Of a DNA stretch of 64,000 nt, positions 56,826 through 64,000 are shown one piece after another. The DNA lies in NCBI RefSeq assembly GCF_000247695.1, contig NW_004624733.1, positions 2,531,976 through 2,595,975 of the forward strand, in the 5' to 3' direction. Made by a program: the position numbers and the translations under genes. Under the pieces are notes generated by a model. It worked only from the letters and a program-made list of their open reading frames with translations. It had not been told where the DNA came from and did no database searches. This stretch comes from Heterocephalus glaber. Taxonomy: Eukaryota; Chordata; Mammalia; Rodentia; Bathyergidae. How positions within the stretch are numbered: position 1 is the first letter of the stretch; each line of letters begins with the position of its first letter.

Positions 56826-56843
56826 TGGTGCACTGGTCGGGAA
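56826..56843 (+). other. ERV primer-binding site, tRNA-Gly-like
   Basis: TGGTGCACTGGTCGGGAA lies two bases after the LTR. It matches the complement of the 3' end of tRNA-Gly (GCC type, from memory TGGTGCATTGGCCGGGAA) at 16 of 18 positions. A tRNA-Glu or tRNA-Pro site fits less well. Confidence 0.75.
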
Positions 56844-57535
56844 ACATCAACTGTGCTGATTAAAATCACCGGTTGAAGCCCTTGCAAATAGAAAGGCAAC
56901 CTCCCTGGCCCCTCAGCAGGATGCCGTACCCTCAGAGGACTGGGGACTAACTGTTCACTGCCTGCAGTTTTCTGGACCCAGGAGTGAGGATGCTTATCTG
57001 GTTTAGTGCAAACTAGTCATTGGATAAGGTAAGACCCCCAGGGCACCCTAGTTAATTTGTTTAATCCTGCCCCACCTGGGCAGAAGGAGGGCTTGGCCCT
57101 CCCTCTAGGAGAACAAGTGGTTTCTCACTTGTTTTGGTTTATTTTCAGTTCTGCCTGCTACCCTAAAAGAGAGACTCCCTGGGAGGGGGCTTCCAATGTT
57201 TAATCTTTGAATGCCTGGAGAGTGGGAGTGCAAATGAATGCAACCCAATACTGTCCTCTGTACCTGGTCCATGTGGCTCCACAAAAAAGAGAGGGATGAT
57301 CTCTCTCAGACCTGAAGAGTCTGACTGAGATCGTTATATACGATTTTGTGGATGTGTCTAAGAAAGGCCAAGTGGGGCTCGTACAATGAGATAAATATCC
57401 CCTCAAGCCTGGACTGTCCTTAAAGTGGCTGAGAGGCCCGAGGCCTTGGTCACCTCCTCAGGAGGGGCACACATCTTTTGTCTGTCTGAGACTCCAATCA
57501 AGGGTACACCACAAACACCCAGCGAGCTAGCAAGA
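56844..57535 (+). other. ERV 5' leader
   Basis: Non-coding leader between the primer-binding site and gag. It is where the packaging signal and splice donor would lie in a live virus, and no specific element could be confirmed. Only short chance frames occur. Confidence 0.6.
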
Positions 57536-59082
57536 ATGGGTGTGAGTCAGTCCAAGGCTACAGGTTAGAATGTAGGCTTGGTGAGAGAAGCCTCCCTGCA
57601 GCCTCCCTGAACAACCCCAACCAAAGAGACTTTATCCTGATCCTCTGAGGATCCTTCTCATGAAGAATCAGACTCGACACTGCCTTACATGTCACAACCT
57701 CGGGCCACAACACCACGACCTCCATCGTCTCCAGTGCCTGCCCCTAGTCCTATGCAAGCGCTGCCTGTTCTACCTCCCAGTTGCCGCCATCACAACCAAC
57801 ACCCATACCCACCCATCTTCCAGTGATGTTCCCTGACTCCACCTCCACCCCAGCACTCCCAGTGCCAGGGCTTGTCTCCATGCCAGTAGTGGTGCCTGCC
57901 CCAGACCAGATTTTCACCCTGGCACACCCCTCGCTAGGGCCTGTCCCAGTTCCCGTCTCTGCCCCGGCACCACCTGCTCCTCTGGACCCACAGCAACCAA
58001 TTTCTAACCTCGCTCCTGTAACCACACCTGTCCCTACTTAAATGACACCATTCAATGCTGTTTCTCCACTGACTCAAGCACAACCAAACCTGGTCTCTGT
58101 CAATTCATCAAGTCAGGCGGGCACTGTTTTTCCGCCTCCTCCACTCCATTTGGTTTCGGATAAGCAGTCAGGATTGTCACCATTCCCACTAGAGCCAGCA
58201 GAGATCCCCCTCAGACACTGACTTTGATTGGCCACAAAGTCTGAACTATCAGCTAATCTTCAAATGCCATTGTGTAAATATCCCGGAATCCTCCCAGCGC
58301 CTGGCCAACAACCTTTGAGATATCATTAGCCTTTCAGCACCAGTGACCTTCTAAACTAAAAAAACCACAATCCCTCTTACACTGAGAAGCCACATAGAAC
58401 TCATAACCGCCATCTTCCAAACTCACCAGCCTACATGGGATGACTGTCCACAACTTCTTATGACTCTCTTCAGCACAGAGGAACGCCAGATTCTGGATGG
58501 GGCCCAAGCCTGGATGAAGGCCCAAGCCCCTCCTGCTAGATGACCCAGATAGCTGGGTTGCTGAAGCCTAGAGGCCAAGCAGGCTGGAACCATAACACAG
58601 GGGGAGGAGTAGAAGTCTTAAACTGATATCAGAATGCAGGTCTTAAAAAGGGTGGAAAAAGGCCTGTAAACATGTCAAAGGTAACAGCTATCATCCAAAA
58701 ATCAGATGAAAGCCCAGCTGAATTCTATGAGATTGTGTGAATCCTACCGAGTCTATATACCCTACAATCCTGAAACCCAAAGACATCAACAAATGGTTAA
58801 TTCAGCCTTCCTTGCTCAGTCAGCTGATGATATTCAAAAAAAGATCCAAAAGAGTGAGGGCTTTGCAGGCATGAATGCAACTCAGTTAACTGAGAATGCC
58901 CAAAAGGTTTTTGTAAACAGAGAAAGAAAAAATGAGGGAACAACAACATGAGGCTGACCACAGAGATCATCAGAAGCCCTCCCTCCTTGAAGCAGCTTTA
59001 GGTAAGGCACCTCCTCTTGAGGCCCAAAACATCAGAAAGCTCTACCGACAATCAAAAGGATCCCAGGGACCCTACTATCAAT

Positions 59083-59117
59083 CAATCAATAAATAAATAA
59101 ATAATAATAATAATACT
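59083..59117. repeat. (CAAT)n(ATAA)n(AAT)n microsatellite
   Basis: A simple repeat within the ERV gag region (ATCAATCAATAAATAAATAA, then AATAATAATA). It is probably a post-integration expansion. Confidence 0.85.
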
Positions 59118-59146
59118 GGAATACCATTCTCTCTGGACCCGATCAA

Positions 59147-59188
59147 TGCACCTACTGTAAACACCATGGGCACTGGAAGGACAAGTGC
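59147..59188 (+). other. Nucleocapsid CCHC zinc knuckle
   Basis: CTYCKHHGHWKDKC fits C-X2-C-X4-H-X4-C exactly, a single knuckle as in gammaretroviruses. All four metal ligands survive although the surrounding gag is broken. Confidence 0.9.
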
Positions 59189-59329
59189 CCACTTCTCCTA
59201 CAGAAAAAAAAAGGATACAAGCCAGCCCAGCCCAGCCCAGCCCAACCTGAACCTCCCTTTGCCTTGTCCAATCTGGACAACTAGGACAGATCGGGCTCTA
59301 TCCAATTGGGTCCCTGAGAGCCCACGGTC

Positions 59330-59560
59330 ATGGCAAAAATAGGGGGCAAACCTGTGACTTTTATGGTGGATGGTGGAGCTGAACATTCAGTTGTAACTCA
59401 GCTTGTTGCACCTCTGGGACCTGGACGGGTCCAAGTGGTCAAAGCCTCTGGCGTTCCATCCAGGAAAAGCTTCTGCCTTAAGCCAGTCTTGTAAAATTGG
59501 GAGACATTTAGCCAAACATGAATTCCTATACATGCCTGAATGTCCCATTCCTCTCCTGGG
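59330..59560 (+). pseudogene. pro: ERV protease remnant
   Basis: The frame reads AKIGGKPVTFMVDGGAEHSV, the aspartic-protease flap start of gamma-type viruses. The active-site triplet is Asp-Gly-Gly (59369-59377) in place of the usual Asp-Thr-Gly or Asp-Ser-Gly. Stops follow after about 59490. Confidence 0.82.
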
Positions 59561-59689
59561 ACATGACCTCCTTTCTAAGCTGAGGGTCACAACTCCAAAC
59601 CATCCAGCAACACTCAAGCTTGAACCTGCAGCCTCGGCCTCAGACCTAATTTTGATTCTGACTGTGCCCTGAGAAAAAGAATGGTGCCT

Positions 59690-61080
59690 CCATCAGGCAG
59701 AATTACCAGACAGCCAGAACCCTGAAATTTTAAAGACACTTTTTCCAGAAGTCTGGGCTGAAGACAACCCCTCAGGACTTGCCAAAAATCATGCCCCTTT
59801 TATAACTGAGCTCCACATAACAGCGACTCCTATCGCTGTCAAACAATACCCTATGTCCAGGGAGGCCCATATGGTATTCAACTGTACCCCTCCCACCTGA
59901 AACAGTTTGGAATTCTGATAGGCTGCCAATTGCCTTGGAACATTACCCTCCTCCCCAGGAAAAAAGCCCAACAGAGATTACTGCCTGGTGCAAGACTTCC
60001 GTACCATCAACTCTTTCACCACGACTCTGGACTCAGTGGTTCCCAACCCTTAAACCCTCCTAGGTTTGCTTCCCCCTGATGTGGCCTGGTTTACCTGACC
60101 TAAAAGACACCTTCTGCTGCCTGCAAGTCGCACCTGTCAGCCAGCTCATTTTTGCCTTCGAATGGGAAGACCTAGAGAGTGGACGAAAAAGCCAACTTAC
60201 CTGGACCTGCCTTCCACAAAGTTTTAAGAACTCCCGCATGCTCTTTGGAGAAGCATTAGCCACTGATCTGGCCAAATTTCCACATACTGATTTCAACTGC
60301 GCCTTGCTACAGTACGTAGATGATTTGCTGATTTGCAGCTCAAATAAATCAGAATGCTAAAAAGGGACACAGGCTCTCCTCAACCACCTAATGATCACTG
60401 GCTATAAGGTCTCCTGGAAAAAGACCCAAATATGTAAATCCAAAACATGCTACTTAGGTTTTGACCTAGAGAAAGAACTAAGATGCCTAGGACCAGAAAG
60501 AAAAGAAGTGATATGTTCTATCCCTGACCAGATAATAAGAGACAAAAGAGTTCCTAGGGGCTTCAGGGCTCTGCTGGATATGGATACCGGGATTTGCTGA
60601 AAAGGCCAAGCCCCTATAAGACAAGCTAGCAGAAGATAAAGAGGAGAAAAAGACATTAGACTGGACTCTAGAACAAATCAAATCCTTCCAAACTATAAAA
60701 CAGGCAGTATCAACAGCCCCAGCCCTGGGCATTCCTGATGTAACCAGACCCTTCAACCTGTTCTTTAATGAACAAAAACATGTAGCATCAGGAGTCTTGA
60801 CCCAAAGGATTGGCCCTTGGGAGAGGCCTATCGCATATTTGTCTAAGAATTTAGATCCTGTAGCTAAGGGCTGGCCTCCCTGCCTGACAGCACTGGGGGC
60901 AACTGTCCTCCTGATCAAGGAGGCAGACAAATTGACCCTCGAACAAAACCTGACTGTTCAAGTGCCACATGCTGTTCTGGAGCTACTCAACAGCCAGGGG
61001 CATTGTTGGCTCTCGAACAGCCCTGTCACACAATACCAAGGACTGCTTTGTAAAAACCCCCGACTCACTTCCAATTGATT
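59690..61080 (+). pseudogene. pol: ERV reverse transcriptase remnant
   Basis: Pieces in several frames show the RT order: palm motifs between 59800 and 60300, the catalytic box YVDD at 60313-60324 (in LLQYVDDLLICSS), a following MITGYKVSWKKTQICKSKTC stretch at 60391, and the connection region (WERPIAYLSKNLDPVAKGWP) at about 60820. At least five frame breaks or stops are seen, so no protein could be made. Confidence 0.88.
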
Positions 61081-61189
61081 AAACCACTGAACCCAGCTAC
61101 CTTTTTGCCCATCGAGCTTGGCCCTCCAGACCACGACTGCCTAGCCCTGACCAATGAACTCTTTGCTACTCGATGAGACCTACAGATTC

Positions 61190-61660
61190 GATCCTTGACT
61201 GATACTGAATACACCCTGATCACGGATGGAAGTAGCTTAGTCAAAGATGGAAAACATTAGGCTGCATGTGCTGTTGTTATCACCAAAGAGGTGCTCCTCC
61301 TAGCCAGGCCTCTTCCCCAGAACTGGTCTGCTCAGTGAGCTGAATTATGGGCCCTGATACAAGCTCGAAACTGGGCAAAAGAAAAGAAAGTAAACATTTA
61401 CACTGACTCATGGTATGCTTTCGCCACTGTTCATGTACATGGAATGGTATACAAGGGACGAGGACTTCTCATGGTGGAAGGAAAACAAATTAAAAACAAG
61501 GATGTGATCTCTCAACTCTAGACTGCAATTTGGAAGCCTAAAAGGTTGCTCACATCCACTGTAAGGGACATCAAAAAATAAAAGATATCACTCTTGGAAA
61601 CCACAATGCAGATGAAGCTGCAAAGCTAGCTGCTGAAAGTTCCACCTGGAAAACCAATGG
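61190..61660 (+). pseudogene. ERV RNase H remnant
   Basis: LITDGSSLVKDGKH is followed by a stop, then [35 protein letters not shown] and HNADEAAKLAA. These carry the four acidic metal-binding positions (Asp, Glu, Asp, Asp) expected in RNase H. Confidence 0.85.
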
Positions 61661-61779
61661 TCTAATCAATGATTTAAAAGGCAACCTAGAAGCTCTACAG
61701 GAGATTCCCGACTCGGTCCTCACCCTTCAGGGTGGGCCCCTCCATTACACCAAAAAACAAACAAACAAACAAAAAATGG

Positions 61780-62830
61780 ACACATCAGGAAGGAGCCCAC
61801 CTAGGGCCAAGGAGCTCATGGATCCTGCCAGAAAATCAAGTCATCATCCTGGGAAAACTTGCCCACCCATGGATGAAACAACATCATTACATCACCCATG
61901 GAAAAAAAAACTAAAATGAATCAACTTTTAAGTCTATATTATTATATATCTAAACTAACCTCTATTTGTGTGTCAGTCAGCCAGTGATGCCAGACTTGTG
62001 CCAAAGTTGAACCAACCCACCCAACCCTTACCAGGCATCCAACATAGTGGACTCTCCCCTTTTGGACACATACAAATAGATTTTCATTGAAGTAAAGCCC
62101 TGTAGGGGCTACAAATATTTCATGGTGCTTGCCTGCACATACTCAGGGTGTACAGAAGTGTTTCCCATTAGAACAAAAAGGGCAACTGAAGTTTGCAGGG
62201 CCTTGCTAAGAGAAATTGTCCCCAGATACAGACTGCCCTGTAAACAGGCAGTGACAGTGGGCCTACATTTGTGGCAGAAATAATTCAGAAATTGGCAGAG
62301 ACATTAGAAAACAAATGGAAACTGCACACAGCCTACAAGCCTCAAAGCTCTGGAAAGATTAAAAGAATAAATAGGACCCTGAAGTCAATTTTGACCAAGT
62401 ATCATCAAAAAACTTGGGCGCCATGGGTAAATTTATTCCCTGTGGCTCTCCTCAAGGTCTAAAGCTCACCAGGGCCCACTGGGTATACACCTTTTGAGGT
62501 TTTATATGGGAGGCCACTGCCCATGAGAGCTCCAAGGAGACCTACATCAATTAGGTAACCTATCCTTATAGGAACAACTCATACAATTAGGAAAGACATT
62601 CTCCCAGCTACAGAAAACTATAGTTGAGAGACCTGTAATACCCAGATACACCTACACACACACATAATCCTGGGCATATGGTATGGGTAAAAGATTAGAA
62701 AAAGGAACCCTTCCAGCCAATTTCGAAAGTGCTCCATATGATCTTATTAACAACTCCCACAGACATTAAAATTTCAGAAATCCAGCCTTGGATCCATCAT
62801 TCCCAAGTCAAGAGAGAACACCCAGACGAC
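61780..62830 (+). pseudogene. ERV integrase remnant
   Basis: A His-rich piece near 61870-61905 (KQHHYITHGKK) marks the HHCC zinc region. QIDFH near 62075 and SDSGPTFVAEIIQ near 62255 hold the first two catalytic Asp. In the third motif (YKPQSSGKIKRINRTLKS) the position of the catalytic Glu is Lys (codon 62361-62363). The C-terminal part is at about 62740-62830. Stops and shifts separate the pieces. Confidence 0.85.
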
Positions 62831-62944
62831 TCCTGAAGACCTACCTGGACAAGACAACTCCTTTGACTATCGTCCTGAAAAGACAATGCACTCAAAGCCT
62901 TGCTCCTGCCACTCTGGAATCTGATGGGTCTATGCACGGCTGAA

Positions 62945-63078
62945 GTTTCAATTTTGGAATGAACTGTGCACAGTTAAGCTGCTGGTTTTATGTGCTAGGA
63001 CTAGTCACCCCAGCTTGTTTGTTGCTGTTAGTTGGCTTCTGGTATGCCATACCCCTTCATATACAACTGTACAAAAAT
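62945..63078 (+). pseudogene. Possible start of ERV env (leader only)
   Basis: A hydrophobic stretch (WFYVLGLVTPACLLLLVGFW) occurs where the env signal peptide should lie, overlapping the end of pol. Nothing else of env is in the window. It is a weak call based on position and hydrophobicity. Confidence 0.4.
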
Positions 63079-64000
63079 GTTTCCCAGAACAAATGGACAG
63101 ATTCCTAGATACAAAGTTGAATGAAGGAGACCTAAAAATTCTAAACAACCCAATATCAATCAATGTAAGTGAAAACATAATTAAAAACTTATGAACTAAG
63201 AAAGACCCAGGCCCTGATTCTTGTAGAATTACTGAATTCTACAAGACATTTAGAGAAGAACTATTGCCACTACTGTTTAAACTCTTCAATGAAATTGAAA
63301 GGGAAGCAATACTCCTGAATTCATTCCTCGAAGCAACCATCACCTTGCTTCCCAAAGGAGAGAAAGACCCAACTGAAAAAGAGAACTATAGGCCAATCTC
63401 ACTAACGAACACAGATGCAAAAATCCTTAATAAGAGACTGCCAAGCAGAATACAGAAGATCATCGAGAAGATCAAACACCCTGACCAAGTGGGATTCATC
63501 CCAGGGATGCAGAAATGGTTCAACATATGCAAATCAATAAATGTAATGCACTATATTGATAGAGCCAAGGACAAAAACCATATGATCATCTCAATTGATG
63601 CAGAAAAATCATTCGACAAAATCCAACACACATTCATGATAAAAAAAAAAAACCTACAAAAAACTGGAATACACAGTCTCTACCTCAACTTGATAAAAGC
63701 CATCTATGAAAAACCAACAGCCAATATCATACTAAATGCTCAAAAACTGAAATCCCTCACACTAAAATCAGGAACAAGACAAGAAAGTCAACTATCACCA
63801 CTCCTGTTCAATAGTTTTAGAAACATTAGCCACAGCAATTAGATAAGAGAAAGAAATAAAAGGAATAAAAATAGGAAATGAAGTCAAAATTGTCATCATT
63901 TGCAGATGACATGATACTGTATATAGAAGACCCCAAGAACTCCACCAAAAGTCTTCTAGACTTAATAACCAAATTCAGTAAAGTAGCTGGATACAAGGTC
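63079..64000 (+). mobile_element. 5'-truncated L1 (runs off the window)
   Basis: It begins inside ORF2 (EQMDRFLDTKLNEGDLKIL) and carries RT motifs: [30 protein letters not shown], then the catalytic [13 protein letters not shown] near 63897 in another frame. Identity to the L1 at 7325-8200 is clear. It has frameshifts (around 63645 in an A-run and near 63814) and so is inactive here. It interrupts the ERV near the start of env. Confidence 0.92.

Larger units (their letters stand above)
57536..59190 (+). pseudogene. gag: ERV gag remnant
   Basis: A start at 57536 gives MGVSQSKATG, a glycine-2 myristoylation-type beginning, and then hits a stop. A proline-rich block (57781-58041) fits the p12-like region. 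Capsid traces appear at about 58340-58560 and in an open stretch at 58706-58951 (SYRVYIPYNPETQRHQQMVN), similar to the gamma-type capsid end. A CCHC zinc knuckle marks nucleocapsid at 59147-59188. Frames are interrupted repeatedly, and an expanded ATAA/AAT simple repeat (59083-59115) lies just before the knuckle. Confidence 0.82.
56485..63078 (+). mobile_element. Decayed gammaretrovirus-like ERV (class I)
   Basis: A plus-strand provirus relic of about 6.6 kb, antisense to DMXL1. The order is 5' LTR, primer-binding site, leader, gag remnants, protease, reverse transcriptase, RNase H and integrase, then a possible env leader. All frames carry stops and shifts, so it is inert. Domain order and wording are those of murine-leukaemia-type (gamma) viruses. 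env and the 3' LTR are missing from the window because an L1 copy starts at about 63079. The 3' part could lie beyond the L1, outside the window. Confidence 0.92.
55412..64000 (-). other. DMXL1: Probable DMXL1 intron 1 (partial)
   Basis: This lies 5' of exon 2 on the gene strand. No exon 1, CpG island or promoter is visible before the window ends, so intron 1 must be more than 8.5 kb. It holds an L2-like piece, a B1, an ERV and an L1. Confidence 0.75.

Noticed and set aside
57750..58041. Glycine-rich minus-strand frame opposite the ERV proline-rich block
   Set aside because: It is the shadow of a proline-rich gag stretch on the plus strand.

Overview
This is nuclear DNA of a placental mammal, almost certainly a rodent outside the mouse/rat group. 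Genes are split into exons with GT...AG introns, the base composition is AT-rich, and the introns are full of retroelements. About 26 copies of a young, tRNA-derived ID-type SINE (core TTTAGCTCAGTGG, B box near GTTCRATCCC, A-tail, 10-17 bp target duplications), B1/Alu-type SINEs, B1-dID dimers and URR1-like repeats point to a rodent. The particular ID variant plus B1-dID would fit a beaver-like (castorimorph) lineage, but that species-level guess is tentative.

The only protein-coding gene recognised is on the minus strand and spans the whole window. It is DMXL1 (DmX-like 1, rabconnectin-3 family), a large WD-repeat protein that works with WDR7 in assembling the vacuolar H+-ATPase. Nineteen exons are seen between 55411 and 742. 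Their splice sites all fit, their phases chain without a break, and together they encode exactly 1594 codons (4782 bases), about the N-terminal half of the protein. They should be exons 2-20 if a single first coding exon lies beyond the right edge. Exon 18 is unusually large (1686 bp). The first exon lies beyond 64000 and the C-terminal exons lie before position 1.

Introns by region, in + coordinates. Positions 909-12811 (intron 19) hold old L1M and MIR pieces, a nearly complete but dead L1 (about 3406-10096, carrying an ID insertion) and an older L1 3' half. Positions 19127-22615 (intron 15) hold a processed PFDN4 pseudogene on the plus strand with target duplications and a GC-rich 5' end. 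Positions 22885-25660 (intron 13) hold a tandem pair of IDs inside one target duplication and an L2-like LINE. Positions 28987-34700 (intron 9) hold a 142-bp palindromic MITE with TA flanks, B1 SINEs, a (CA)n tract, an antisense truncated L1 with a tandemly duplicated 3' UTR, and a diverged repeat pair. Positions 34870-36819 (intron 8) hold a URR1-like element split by two IDs. Introns 5-2 are mostly SINEs, MER5, MIR and L2 relics.

To the right of the leftmost-in-protein exon seen (55411), presumably inside intron 1, lies a decayed gammaretrovirus-like ERV (about 56485-63078, plus strand, antisense to DMXL1). It has a 5' LTR, a tRNA-Gly-like primer-binding site, and broken gag and pol. It is cut off at the start of env by a 5'-truncated L1 that runs out of the window. 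No functional RNA gene, CRISPR array or bacterial-type operon is present, and no clearly new biological system was found. The items most worth a second look are the hairpin MITE, the partly unspliced-looking PFDN4 retrocopy, the two ID subfamilies and the tRNA-Gly-primed ERV.
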